A stretch of 64,000 bases of DNA from JAALKW01 sp963974485 (GTDB taxonomy: Bacteria; Pseudomonadota; Gammaproteobacteria; Legionellales; Legionellaceae): assembly GCA_963974485.1 (NCBI GenBank), contig CAXBBS010000005.1:62001-126000 (forward strand). The letters are read 5' to 3'. A program made the position numbers and the translations under genes. Below, in pieces: positions 53,925 through 62,938 of this stretch. Numbering within the stretch: the first letter of the stretch is position 1; each line of letters opens with the position of its first letter. The notes under the pieces were generated by a model that made no database searches, was not told the origin of the DNA, and saw only the letters and a list, made by a program, of their open reading frames with translations.

Positions 53925-55601
53925 ATGGCGCAGTATATTTTTACCATGAACCACGTGAGTAAAGTGGTTGAGAATCAACGCACAATTTTGAAAGATATTT
54001 CACTTAGTTTTTACCCTGGAGCAAAAATTGGGGTGCTTGGACTGAACGGTTCGGGTAAATCAACGCTGCTTCGTATCATGGCAGGTGTGGATAAAAACTT
54101 TGAAGGTGAAGCACGTCCTCAGGCAGGCATTCGTATTGGTTATCTTCCTCAAGAGCCTCAAATGAACCCTAAACAAACGGTTCGTGAGGTGGTGGAAGAA
54201 GCTGTTGCGGATATGAAAGGTTTACTGACTAAATTTGATGAGATCAGTGCTAAATTTTGTGAGCCTATGAGTGATGATGCCATGACCGCCCTGCTTGAAG
54301 AGCAAGGTGATTTGCAGCAAGCCATTGAAGCCGGTGGTGGTTGGGATTTAGACCGACGACTTGAAATTGCTTGTAATGCTTTACGCCTACCTGATGGTGA
54401 TGCGTTGATCGGCGTGTTGTCGGGTGGTGAGTGTCGTCGCGTTGCTTTATGTCGATTACTGCTATCAAACCCAGATATGCTCTTACTGGATGAGCCAACC
54501 AATCACTTGGATGCCGAAAGTGTTGCATGGCTTGAACGTTATTTAGAAGAATTTACAGGAACGGTTGTCGCGATTACCCATGATCGGTATTTCTTGGATA
54601 ATGCAGCGCAGTGGATTCTCGAGCTCGATCGCGGTGAGGGTATCCCATATGAAGGTAATTATACGACATGGCTTGAGCAAAAAACCACGCGCTTAGCCCA
54701 AGAACAAAAACAAGAATCAGCGCACGATCGCGCACTGAAAGCTGAGCTTGAATGGGCTCGCAGTTCGCCCAAAGGTCGTCGCGTTAAAAACAAGGCACGT
54801 TTAGCGCGCGTTGAAGAAATGAGCTCTCGTGAATTTCAAAAACGTCAAGAAACCAATGACTTATATATCCCACCCGGTGAGCGTTTAGGTGACTTGGTGA
54901 TTGAAGGCGAGAATTTGTCCAAAGCCTTTGGTGATCGTGTTTTATTTGAAAATTTGAATTTCAGATTACCGAAAGGCGGTATTTTAGGAATTGTTGGGCC
55001 CAACGGTGCCGGAAAATCAACGTTCTTGAAAATGTTGACGCAGCAAATCACACCGGACAAAGGTGAAATCCGTATCGGAAAAACAGTCGATTTGGCATAC
55101 GTTGACCAATCACGTGATAGCCTGGATGACCGTAAGACGGCTTGGGAGATGATTTCTGGTGGTCACGATATTATCCAAGTGGGTGCATTTCAGATGTCAT
55201 CACGTGCCTACGCGGGACGTTTTAATTTTAAAGGATCTGATCAACAAAAACGTGTTGGAGATTTATCGGGTGGTGAACGTAATCGTGTGCATTTGGCCTG
55301 CTTGTTAAAGCGTGGTGCAAATGTACTGCTGCTCGATGAGCCGAGTAATGATTTAGATGTTGAAACCTTACGAGCCTTAGAAGAAGCCATGTTGAACTTC
55401 CCGGGATGTGCTATTGTTGTCTCACATGACCGCTGGTTTCTCAATCGAATTTGCACGCATTTATTGGCATTTGAAGGGGATTCTAAAGTCGTATTTATTG
55501 ATGGAAACTATCAAGATTATGAAGAAGATCGTAAGCGTCGCTTGGGTGATGCAGCAAATAATCCATCTAAGACAAAATACCGTCGTCTTCATGAAGATTA
55601 A
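53925..55601 (+). CDS. ettA: Energy-dependent translational throttle protein EttA (ABC-F)
   Basis: Ribosome-associated ATPase sensing cellular energy. Two ATPase domains without membrane spans: GLNGSGKSTLLRIMAG / LSGGECRRVALCRLLL / LLLDEPTNHLDAESVAWLE, and GPNGAGKSTFLKML / LSGGERNRVHLACLL / LLLDEPSNDLDVETL. The linker holds the EttA-type GNYTTWLEQKTTRLAQE arm. 558 residues against 555 in E. coli. Confidence 0.96.
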   Translation: MAQYIFTMNHVSKVVENQRTILKDISLSFYPGAKIGVLGLNGSGKSTLLRIMAGVDKNFEGEARPQAGIRIGYLPQEPQMNPKQTVREVVEEAVADMKGLLTKFDEISAKFCEPMSDDAMTALLEEQGDLQQAIEAGGGWDLDRRLEIACNALRLPDGDALIGVLSGGECRRVALCRLLLSNPDMLLLDEPTNHLDAESVAWLERYLEEFTGTVVAITHDRYFLDNAAQWILELDRGEGIPYEGNYTTWLEQKTTRLAQEQKQESAHDRALKAELEWARSSPKGRRVKNKARLARVEEMSSREFQKRQETNDLYIPPGERLGDLVIEGENLSKAFGDRVLFENLNFRLPKGGILGIVGPNGAGKSTFLKMLTQQITPDKGEIRIGKTVDLAYVDQSRDSLDDRKTAWEMISGGHDIIQVGAFQMSSRAYAGRFNFKGSDQQKRVGDLSGGERNRVHLACLLKRGANVLLLDEPSNDLDVETLRALEEAMLNFPGCAIVVSHDRWFLNRICTHLLAFEGDSKVVFIDGNYQDYEEDRKRRLGDAANNPSKTKYRRLHED

Positions 55602-55605
55602 GAGC

Positions 55606-56211
55606 ATGAAGTACGCTTGGTTGCCGTTGGTGTTGTGTTTGAACCTGACGGCATGCCTTGATGTTGATGAAGCTACGGTGGTTACGGATGATTACGGTGA
55701 GGAGCATTACATGCCTCATCATTTGAAAGATACACATGGACGCAATCATTTTCCTTTGCAAATCAAACCGCGTGGTCGGAAACTTTTTGTGTTCGACCCT
55801 AAGGTGTCTGCTTGGGCTGCATACAACGAGGAAGGGGAGCGGGTACAAACAGGCATGGGTTCAGGTGGCGCTGACTTTTGTGATGATACAAACGAACCGT
55901 GCCGTACAGTCACAGGAAACTTCCGCATTTATTACAAACGCGGGAAAGATTGTAAGTCAAAAGCGTATCCAGTTGATACTGGCGGTGGCGCTAAAATGCC
56001 GTACTGCATGTATTTTTATCGAGGATTTACCATTCATTCGGGGTATGAGAAGCTGACAACCAATGCAAGTCATGGATGCATCCGCGTACTTCCCAGTGCT
56101 GCAAAATGGCTGAACGAAGAGTTTGTCAAAGTCGGGAGTACGGAAGTCGTGATTTTATCGTATAAAGATGAAGATGGTGATGGCAGCTGGTTGCGTGATG
56201 CGATGATGTAA
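55606..56211 (+). CDS. L,D-transpeptidase (YkuD) lipoprotein, EnhA-like
   Basis: Lipoprotein signal MKYAWLPLVLCLNLTAC with an LTAC lipobox, then a catalytic domain with FTIHSG and NASHGCIRVLPS, the HxG and SHGCxR motifs of the YkuD family; the Cys is nucleophile. It crosslinks peptidoglycan or attaches proteins to it in the periplasm. Short (201 residues) and reminiscent of Legionella EnhA-type proteins. An ATG at 55591 overlapping the ettA stop is the other possible start (MKIKSMKYAW); the purine-rich AAGATTAAGAG favours 55606. Confidence 0.85.
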   Translation: MKYAWLPLVLCLNLTACLDVDEATVVTDDYGEEHYMPHHLKDTHGRNHFPLQIKPRGRKLFVFDPKVSAWAAYNEEGERVQTGMGSGGADFCDDTNEPCRTVTGNFRIYYKRGKDCKSKAYPVDTGGGAKMPYCMYFYRGFTIHSGYEKLTTNASHGCIRVLPSAAKWLNEEFVKVGSTEVVILSYKDEDGDGSWLRDAMM

Positions 56212-56215
56212 TCAT

Positions 56216-56247
56216 CCCGACATGCTTGTTCGGGTTGGTTTGGTTTG
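56216..56247 (+). terminator. Terminator after the L,D-transpeptidase gene
   Basis: CCCGACA (56216-56222) pairs with TGTTCGGG (56227-56234) through one bulge around a 4-nt loop, followed by TTGGTTTGGTTTG. It starts 5 bp after the stop codon. Confidence 0.5.
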
Positions 56248-56292
56248 AGGCACGAGGGCAATACCCTTATTCCCAAAGAATTTTTCACTCTA

Positions 56293-56333
56293 CCCACAAC
56301 GTTATCCACAGATAATGGGGATAACGTTGTGGG
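56293..56333. repeat. Perfect 15-bp inverted repeat holding a DnaA box
   Basis: CCCACAACGTTATCC (56293-56307) is mirrored by GGATAACGTTGTGGG (56319-56333) with an 11-nt loop. No U-run follows on either strand, so a simple terminator is not favoured. The left arm runs into TTATCCACA. Confidence 0.7.
56302..56310 (+). promoter_or_regulatory. Perfect DnaA box 1
   Basis: TTATCCACA, the consensus DnaA-binding nonamer, at the edge of the inverted repeat in the 378-bp gap 56212-56589. TGGGGATAA nearby is a one-mismatch reverse copy. Confidence 0.5.
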
Positions 56334-56435
56334 GTGTTATTAACATAAAAAAACGTTATTTTTCAATATAGTTATGTGGTTATAGATGTGGCTTTGCGAA
56401 GGGTTTTTAGCCGGTGGATGAGAATGATTTTATAT

Positions 56436-56444
56436 TTATCCACA
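56436..56444 (+). promoter_or_regulatory. Perfect DnaA box 2
   Basis: A second TTATCCACA in the same orientation, 134 bp downstream of the first. The rest of the gap (to 56589) is AT-rich with no coding sequence and should hold the promoter of the next gene. Confidence 0.5.
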
Positions 56445-56589
56445 TTTATGAATGGGTGCAATAGAACAAGACCGGCTCGTATTATAATCCAGTATTTTTT
56501 TTAAAAACAGTCTTGACAGCCATGTTTTTGAATTTTTTTTATGTCATGATTAATTATTATGTATTTGAGCAGAGCTTTGGAGAGCGCGT

Positions 56590-57630
56590 GTGAATCGAAT
56601 CATGACATTTTCTGCAGGATTAATCAGCGTGACGTTGATTGGTTACTTATTGATGACCGGGCGTAGTTTTTTATTGCCTTGGGTGATTGCGTTGTTTGTT
56701 TGGAATTTATTAAATACATTGAATCGCTCGATACAACACCTGCCAGGGCTGGGTAAATATTTGCCTGAAAAAGTCAGTATGCTGTTGTCTTTCGTTGTTG
56801 TCGTTGGATGTGTGTGGGAATTGGTCCATATTGTCTCTGACAATGTGAACGAGGTGATTAACGCTTCAGCCCGCTATAAAGAAAGCTTTAGGCATTTGAC
56901 GGGCCAGCTTAATCAACAATTGCTGGCTAAGTCGATGACTTATGTCGAGCGAATGAGTGATGAGCTTGATGTTCAAAAAATCTTAATTAATGTGTACGCT
57001 GGCTTTACTACCGTCGCAAGCTCAGCATTTTTAATCGCGATTTATATTATGTTTTTATTTGTAGAGCAAGCTGTTTTTGCAACAAAAATCAAACGCTTGG
57101 TTCCCTCTGAAAAACAGCGTCAAGTTATGAGCGAATTAATGACTCGCACCCTGCGCGATATACAAACGTATTTGGGATTAAAAACATTGATGGGGTTATT
57201 AACTGCGTTTGCGAGCTGGGGCATTATGACCTGGATTGGACTTGACTTTGCAGAATTTTGGGCGCTTCTTATCTTTTTCTTAAACTACATTCCAAATATT
57301 GGCTCGATTATCGCGACGTTGTTTCCTGCACTATTAGCTTTAATTCAATTTCAAACGTGGTTCCCGTTTGTTGCGATGACATCGGGCCTTGTTGCTGTTC
57401 AGTTTGTGATTGGTACGTTGCTTGAACCACGCTACCTTGGGCGTTCGTTGAACTTGAGTCCTTTGGTTATTTTGTTTGCTTTGGGTTTATGGGGTGTGAT
57501 TTGGGGCGTGGTTGGGATGTTCTTGGCGGTACCAATTACGGTGATGATGATGATTGTCCTGGCGCATTTTCCGGCAACCCGTCCTTTCGCGATTATGCTC
57601 TCAAAAGACGGGCTGATTGAAACGAAGTAG
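56590..57630 (+). CDS. AI-2E family (PerM-like) membrane protein
   Basis: 346 residues with about seven or eight spans, in the AI-2E/UPF0118 pattern: an N-terminal pair, a periplasmic helical stretch (NEVINASARYKESFRHLTGQ), then IQTYLGLKTLMGLLTAF, FFLNYIPNIGSIIATLFPAL, LLEPRYLGRSLNLSPLVILF and WGVVGMFLAVPITVMMM. Substrate in the family is debated (export or ion transport). The GTG start has GGAG 7 nt upstream; the next ATG is four codons later. Confidence 0.85.
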   Translation: MNRIMTFSAGLISVTLIGYLLMTGRSFLLPWVIALFVWNLLNTLNRSIQHLPGLGKYLPEKVSMLLSFVVVVGCVWELVHIVSDNVNEVINASARYKESFRHLTGQLNQQLLAKSMTYVERMSDELDVQKILINVYAGFTTVASSAFLIAIYIMFLFVEQAVFATKIKRLVPSEKQRQVMSELMTRTLRDIQTYLGLKTLMGLLTAFASWGIMTWIGLDFAEFWALLIFFLNYIPNIGSIIATLFPALLALIQFQTWFPFVAMTSGLVAVQFVIGTLLEPRYLGRSLNLSPLVILFALGLWGVIWGVVGMFLAVPITVMMMIVLAHFPATRPFAIMLSKDGLIETK

Positions 57631-57637
57631 TGTTGGG

Positions 57638-57679
57638 CTTAATATTATTTGATAATAATTGTGGCATGGTGTATATTAT
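57638..57679 (+). promoter_or_regulatory. PmrA-box match and -10 upstream of the J-domain-like gene
   Basis: CTTAATATT (57638-57646) equals the Legionella PmrA consensus cTTAATatT. TATTAT (57674-57679) follows 27 nt later as a -10, 30 nt before the ATG at 57710. The response regulator PmrA activates many effector genes in Legionella and Coxiella; here the link is inferred. Confidence 0.5.
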
Positions 57680-57709
57680 TGAATCTTTATGATTTAGGGT
57701 CCGTTACTT

Positions 57710-59098
57710 ATGCCAATAACAACTGATGAGATTGCAATTCTAGTAGATACAACATACTCGGACATCAAGAATAATTTTATTGCATTAATGCCACCGGTGG
57801 ATGAGCGAAAAATTTTCATGGCTTGTGATAATCCCATTCGATCGGCATTTAAGGCCGCTAAATCTGGCGCTGAAGGGGAGTCTAACAAAAAAAAGTTATA
57901 CTATAAGCTTTCGAGCAAGTTTCACCAAGATAAATTGTCATCACGTGATCATGAGCTAACGGTGCAGTTAGACCGTTTATCATTAAACAAGGAAGACGTG
58001 AAACTAAAATTTATTCCTATTCCTCAACAGATTATCAATAGTGCTTATTATAACAATGATGATTTTTCTGAAGTTATGACGAGCATGGCGAGTAAGCCGT
58101 CTCAGACCATGAATCAGCTTTATAAGCAAATCATCGAAGCAGTTACACCTATTTATAATGAATATATGCGCTACCCCGAACCTATCCGAAGTATTGTTAA
58201 ATATACTCGACTCATGATTTTTGCAGGGATTGCTATTACAAGCTTGCTGGGAAGTCTTTATGTTGCGGATCTTTTTCTTGGCGAACTTGTTCTCGCGCTC
58301 ATGACGTCTCATGATCTCGGTAACAGATTGACCGATGTACGCCTATTAAATTTTATAACCAACGATCAATATGGCAATGAGCTTGATAAAAACATCACAC
58401 GTGAAAGGATGGCTGGCTTCGCCAGAGAGAAACTCATTATTTTACATGGTATCGATGCTTATGAGGAAACGGACGAAGCGGCGATAACGCTTTATATCGA
58501 CAAATGTATTAATTTATATCAAAGAGCAAACGACACTTTAATTAAGTCTTATCAGAGCACGCTAGATTCTTGTAATAATTACCTTAATCAACCCGATATA
58601 AATAACACACAACGTCAGGCTAACGAAAAAATTCGACAAGAAACAGGGCAGAAACTTGCTACCTATCGTGCTGAACTTAAATCTCAAAATGAAGAAAAAC
58701 TTAAACATAAAATAAAAGAAGATGTGACGGGCATGGAATGCTTATACGCCACGTTGAATGCGTTTATACATGAAATTACAAAACCGTTTTCTGGTGATTT
58801 ATCAAGTAACTTAATATCGGGGGCTGTACGCGTACTTCTGGCTTTATTGCTCCTTCCGTGCTTAATGATACAAGCCGTGCAGCAAATATTAAACCCTGTT
58901 GTCTCGGCTCTGTTTCTTGTAACCGCAGCAATTGCAGCAGTCCCTTGCCTTGCGGTTCTTTTTGTTTCAAATATACCATTGTATATTTATGATGCGGTTA
59001 CTGAGGTGTCACCACATATGAACGCTTTTTTCCAACCATCAAATCATGCCTCATCAGTTGATGCGTGTGTTGGCTTGAGATGCGATGGGCCGTGTTAG
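57710..59098 (+). CDS. J-domain-like membrane protein, effector candidate
   Basis: 462 residues. Residues ~42-80 resemble a J domain: KKKLYYKLSSKFHQDKLSSR fits helix II and the loop, with HQD (72-74) in place of HPD. A hydrophobic pair lies at ~163-195 (MIFAGIAITSLLGSLYVADL), a long helical stretch at ~240-350, and further spans at ~375-430 (VLLALLLLPCLMIQAV, FLVTAAIAAVPCLAVLF). The tail has several Cys (DACVGLRCDGPC). No signal peptide. Function unknown; binding of a host or bacterial Hsp70 is possible. The end overlaps the next gene by 45 bp on the opposite strand. Confidence 0.55.
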   Translation: MPITTDEIAILVDTTYSDIKNNFIALMPPVDERKIFMACDNPIRSAFKAAKSGAEGESNKKKLYYKLSSKFHQDKLSSRDHELTVQLDRLSLNKEDVKLKFIPIPQQIINSAYYNNDDFSEVMTSMASKPSQTMNQLYKQIIEAVTPIYNEYMRYPEPIRSIVKYTRLMIFAGIAITSLLGSLYVADLFLGELVLALMTSHDLGNRLTDVRLLNFITNDQYGNELDKNITRERMAGFAREKLIILHGIDAYEETDEAAITLYIDKCINLYQRANDTLIKSYQSTLDSCNNYLNQPDINNTQRQANEKIRQETGQKLATYRAELKSQNEEKLKHKIKEDVTGMECLYATLNAFIHEITKPFSGDLSSNLISGAVRVLLALLLLPCLMIQAVQQILNPVVSALFLVTAAIAAVPCLAVLFVSNIPLYIYDAVTEVSPHMNAFFQPSNHASSVDACVGLRCDGPC

Positions 59099-59335
59099 GG
59101 TCGAATGATGAATAAACCAATACACCGCGGCAATAAAAACACCACCGAGTAACGTAGCAAAAGCCCAGGTAGGCGCCGCAACTAATGCCGGGCGTTGACC
59201 CATTTTCTGCAGTTGCCCTGCATCTTTTGCAACAGCGCCTGCAAAAAGAATATGAATAAAAGCATTCACGATAAGAATTAATAAATAAAACGTCTGAATG
59301 GAATGGTTGTATTGCTGAGCAAGTTCTTGAAGCAT
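59054..59335 (-). CDS. Small two-span membrane protein
   Basis: 93 residues with two hydrophobic segments (FYLLILIVNAFIHILFAGAV, ~17-36, and FATLLGGVFIAAVYWFI, ~59-75) joined by KDAGQLQKMGQRP. AAGAG lies 7 nt before the ATG. Unrecognised. Convergent with and overlapping the 57710 gene; dacB starts beyond it on the same strand. Confidence 0.65.
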   Translation of the reverse strand: MLQELAQQYNHSIQTFYLLILIVNAFIHILFAGAVAKDAGQLQKMGQRPALVAAPTWAFATLLGGVFIAAVYWFIHHSTLTRPIASQANTRIN

Positions 59336-59396
59336 AAATATCTCTTTTATAATAAGTAATTATCTTAATCATAACAGAAATAATAAAAGGTTCACC

Positions 59397-61193
59397 TTAT
59401 GTTGCTGAATCTTGGATTAACCATGTTCGGGTAGGTGATGTCGTGCTCGTTTTTATCCAAAGCAGAGAGGGCGTTGCGTCATGTTTTTTAAGTGCGGTAT
59501 GGCTATGTAAGGCAACTGAAAAAGGATATTTTTTATTCACGCTTTGTAAAGCTGACCAAACAGCATGCGCATCGTCTGATTGATCGTCTATCAATAGGTG
59601 GTCGTCTCGATAAATAACCGCAACAGGTTTGCCTTTGAGCGCACGCTTTAAGGCAAGTTCAATATGACGCCATTTTTTGGCATGTTCTCGTGTTGTTTCT
59701 ATTTTGACGGGATGTTCTTGAAAGGCGATACGATCGTGCGCATGTAGAGCGTGTTTTTGAGTATCGTTGCTGGGGGTTTGCTTTAAGAAAAAAGAGCATA
59801 ATTTATCAACCAGTGAGGCATAATGCCAGGTGATTTTAGTTTTGGTTGTGGGGCCTTTGTTGATGTAAATAGCAAAGGCCAAGGTGTGTCCATTGGTGGT
59901 ATACATGTAGCCAGAGAGGCTGGTAATGCCCGACATTGTGCCTGTTTTTGCACGAATAAAGCCTTGTTCGGAAGGTTTTTGTAAACGTTTACTGAGCGTA
60001 CCGTCACGTCCTGCTACGGGAAGCGCTGAAATATATTCATACGCAAGCGGAAAGCGAGCATGAAGAAATTTCAGTAATCCGACCGTTTGTTTTGGGGTGA
60101 GTTGGTCGAGTCGTGATAACCCGGATCCATCCCGAAGGACCGCTGTTTTCATGGATATATTGGTTTCTTGTTCGATAAAATTTTTAATAATGGGCTCGGC
60201 TTTTCTCCAATTCACAGGTGAGCCATGTAACACTTCTGCTGTGTGTAAATACAGACTTTCGGCATATAAGTTATCCGATGTTTTTAAGGTTGTTTCTAAA
60301 AGACCGGCGATAGATTTTGATTGATGTGTACCTAAAAGCAGAGCTGTTTTGGGCTTTTTTCCAAATTTAATTTTGCCGTTTAATATAATATCCATTTTTT
60401 TAAAATCCGATATTATATGAGCTTTTGCATAGCGGGTTGGATTTTTTATGGCGAGTTTTTGCTGACCAGACCATTGACTGAGTCCAATGCATCCACGGAT
60501 GGTGAGTTGATTTTTTTTATCCATAACATAGCTTAGGCCACAGCCTTTTGCGGTCGTTTTAGTGATGACATCATTACGTAACGTTATGCCAGCGTTGGTG
60601 GTATTGAGCTCGATGCGCGCGTTTTGACCGGCGCGAGCAGCGGGATTCACGGTAACAATCAGCCGGTTTTCATCTAAAATAAGGGGTGCCAGTGGAGCAC
60701 CGTAACCATGTGTTAAGTCTTTTTCTGACCAACCCGGTCCGTAGGGATCGATACCATGACGCGCGCTGACAAGAATAATATTGCCATCAATACGCTTAAC
60801 ACCCCAGGTTTTTAGCGTAGCGAGTAAGTCTGTTAGGTCTTCATTTTTAAAGGATGGATCGCCGGGTAAATAAAGATATACAGAGCCTTTTAAAACACCC
60901 TCTTCTAAGCGTGTCGCATCGGTACTTAATTCATTTTTAAATTGATAGTTGGGTCCTAAGGCGAGTAGGGCGGCCGCATCTGAAAATAATTTCATGTTAC
61001 TTGCAGGAATAAACGTTTTGGACGCATTGCGTGAGTACAGTGTTTCACCTGTGTTGAGATCGACCACCAGCGCGCCGAGATTAATCGCAGGATCGACTTG
61101 TTTAAGGATGTTCTCCACATCAATAGGCACCGGTGTCGCCCATGAGGTGAGACTCAGCATGAATAGCGTAAAGCTTGGGAAAATCCTTTTCAT
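59397..61193 (-). CDS. dacB: D-alanyl-D-alanine carboxypeptidase/endopeptidase (PBP4-like) with C-terminal extension
   Basis: Periplasmic penicillin-binding protein trimming peptidoglycan. Signal peptide through LTSWA; then the three catalytic motifs: SNMK in FIPASNMKLFSDA (~65-77), SDN in TSDNLYAESL (~316), KTG in IRAKTGTMSGITSLSGYM (~430). Family members are ~480 residues; this one has about 110 more at the C-terminus (GKPVAVIYRDDHLLIDDQSD), unrecognised. The frame reaches a TTG at 61199; the ATG at 61193 is preferred. Confidence 0.9.
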   Translation of the reverse strand: MKRIFPSFTLFMLSLTSWATPVPIDVENILKQVDPAINLGALVVDLNTGETLYSRNASKTFIPASNMKLFSDAAALLALGPNYQFKNELSTDATRLEEGVLKGSVYLYLPGDPSFKNEDLTDLLATLKTWGVKRIDGNIILVSARHGIDPYGPGWSEKDLTHGYGAPLAPLILDENRLIVTVNPAARAGQNARIELNTTNAGITLRNDVITKTTAKGCGLSYVMDKKNQLTIRGCIGLSQWSGQQKLAIKNPTRYAKAHIISDFKKMDIILNGKIKFGKKPKTALLLGTHQSKSIAGLLETTLKTSDNLYAESLYLHTAEVLHGSPVNWRKAEPIIKNFIEQETNISMKTAVLRDGSGLSRLDQLTPKQTVGLLKFLHARFPLAYEYISALPVAGRDGTLSKRLQKPSEQGFIRAKTGTMSGITSLSGYMYTTNGHTLAFAIYINKGPTTKTKITWHYASLVDKLCSFFLKQTPSNDTQKHALHAHDRIAFQEHPVKIETTREHAKKWRHIELALKRALKGKPVAVIYRDDHLLIDDQSDDAHAVWSALQSVNKKYPFSVALHSHTALKKHDATPSLLWIKTSTTSPTRTWLIQDSAT

Positions 61194-61279
61194 AAGCAAT
61201 CAACCTTTTTATGTGATCTAAATTTATGTGACCCACATAAAAATAATAGCCTAAAAAAAGAAACTTTGTTTATTCGTAC

Positions 61280-62812
61280 TTATTCGTATTCAGGAAGCGG
61301 CTTTTGGTTAGGAAAAATATCGGCCAGTGAAACAGAAAATCCATCTTCACGAACAATACGCGCATGAGCGCGCTGTAATTGACGAGGTTCATCCACACCG
61401 CACGAATGACAAAGCGTGTTAACTTCAGACGCCATGTTGTTAGCATAATTAAAAACACGCTCAGCTTTATCTTCAATAACCAGGCCACGTTGTAGACGAG
61501 GATTATGCGTGGTAATGCCGGTTGGACAGGTGTTTTGATGGCATTTCATGGATTGGATACACCCCAAGGCAAAAAGAAATCCTCGGGCTGAATTAATCAA
61601 GTCGGCACCTGCACATAAAGCCCAGGTTACGTCGGCTGGCGTAATCAGTTTGCCGCTGACAATAATTTTAATACGCTCACGAAGGTTATAGAGTACTAAA
61701 ATATCAACAAGCTTAGGAAGCGATTCAGAGACAGGAATACCCATGTAGTCCATCAAGCCTTGAGGAGAGGCTCCTGTGCCACCATCGGCGCTATCAAGCG
61801 TAATAAAGTCAGGTGCAGATGCTATGCCGCGTTGATGAATCGCTAGACATAAATCATGAAGCCATTCATAACTCCCCAAGACAAATTTACACCCGACCGG
61901 TTTTCCCGTAATGTCTCGGATGTGTTGAGTCATGTTTAAGAGTTCATCAACATTGCCAATATCAGGGTGCCGGTTTGGACTGATTGAATCTTGGTGAGCC
62001 GGTATTCCTCGAATGTCAGCAACTTCTTGTGTGACTTTGATCGCCGGAAGAATACCGCCTTTACCTGGTTTTGCGCCTTGGCTTAATTTGATCTCGAACA
62101 TCTTGACCTGTGATTTTTTTGCGAGTTCACCTAATTTTTTGTCTGATAGATTGCCGTGTTGATCGCGTACACCGTATTTAGCCGTACCAATTTGAACAAC
62201 CAAATCACAACCACCTTCCAGGTGATAGGGTGACACCCCACCTTCACCGGTATTGAGCCAGCAGCCTGCTTTTTTTGCGCCTTGGGCCAGTGCGAGTATT
62301 GCTGGTTTCGATATGGATCCATAACTCATACCGGAAATATGAAACAGGTGCTTGGATAGGTAGGGTATTTTACAATAAGGGCCTAATGTTAGGGGTTCGA
62401 TATTGACACTGCTTGAAGATAACACGGGAAAAGGGGCGCTCACAAAATACATGGTTCCTGTACGATTAAGCGGGCGTGTTGAACCGAAGCCGATGGTGGT
62501 ATCCACGTGCTTTGCGGCGCGATAAACCCAATTACGTTCAGCGCGGTTAAAGGGGAGTTCTTCTCGGTCATTGGTAAAAAAATATTGACGAAAAAATTCA
62601 CCCAAATATTCACTCCAATAACGAAAATGTCCAATCAGAGGAAAGTTACGAAGAATCGCATGCTTTTTTTGATACCTATCCCGAACAACAATCACCAGGA
62701 TGATCAGCAGTAAGCTAAAAAATAGAATACGTGAGATGAGCTGATCGGCAATCATGGATAGCATCAGTAAAGGGTATTTTTCATCTGAAAGGCTGGATAG
62801 TAAGGGGACCAC
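61280..62812 (-). CDS. Membrane-anchored FMN-binding glutamate-synthase-domain protein
   Basis: 510 residues. A membrane segment (LFFSLLLIILVIVV, ~31-44) precedes a GltB-type synthase barrel: HISGMSYGSISKPAILALAQ, LNTGEGGVSPYH, EIKLSQGAKPGKGGILPA, TLDSADGGTGASPQGLMDYM, and CIQSMKCHQNTCPTGITT with the Cys of the 3Fe-4S-like site. It lacks the amidotransferase half, so it belongs to the stand-alone glutamate synthase domain 2 group, whose reaction is not settled. The GTG start has AAGGAG 5 nt upstream. Confidence 0.85.
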   Translation of the reverse strand: MVPLLSSLSDEKYPLLMLSMIADQLISRILFFSLLLIILVIVVRDRYQKKHAILRNFPLIGHFRYWSEYLGEFFRQYFFTNDREELPFNRAERNWVYRAAKHVDTTIGFGSTRPLNRTGTMYFVSAPFPVLSSSSVNIEPLTLGPYCKIPYLSKHLFHISGMSYGSISKPAILALAQGAKKAGCWLNTGEGGVSPYHLEGGCDLVVQIGTAKYGVRDQHGNLSDKKLGELAKKSQVKMFEIKLSQGAKPGKGGILPAIKVTQEVADIRGIPAHQDSISPNRHPDIGNVDELLNMTQHIRDITGKPVGCKFVLGSYEWLHDLCLAIHQRGIASAPDFITLDSADGGTGASPQGLMDYMGIPVSESLPKLVDILVLYNLRERIKIIVSGKLITPADVTWALCAGADLINSARGFLFALGCIQSMKCHQNTCPTGITTHNPRLQRGLVIEDKAERVFNYANNMASEVNTLCHSCGVDEPRQLQRAHARIVREDGFSVSLADIFPNQKPLPEYE

Positions 62813-62938
62813 AAACGCTCCTTCGCTCGAAAGTGAGTTTTATCATACTAAGACGTAAGGTACGGAGCAAGCAAAGTGAGATATGTTGTATACTATGTTT
62901 CTCAATGCACGGTATTTATTTCTGAGGAATAGAGCAAA

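Noticed and set aside
56212..56589. Calling the DnaA-box region the chromosomal origin
   Set aside because: None of the usual origin neighbours (dnaA, dnaN, gidA, rpmH, parAB) is in the window, and only two boxes are perfect. Reported as a DnaA-binding candidate only.
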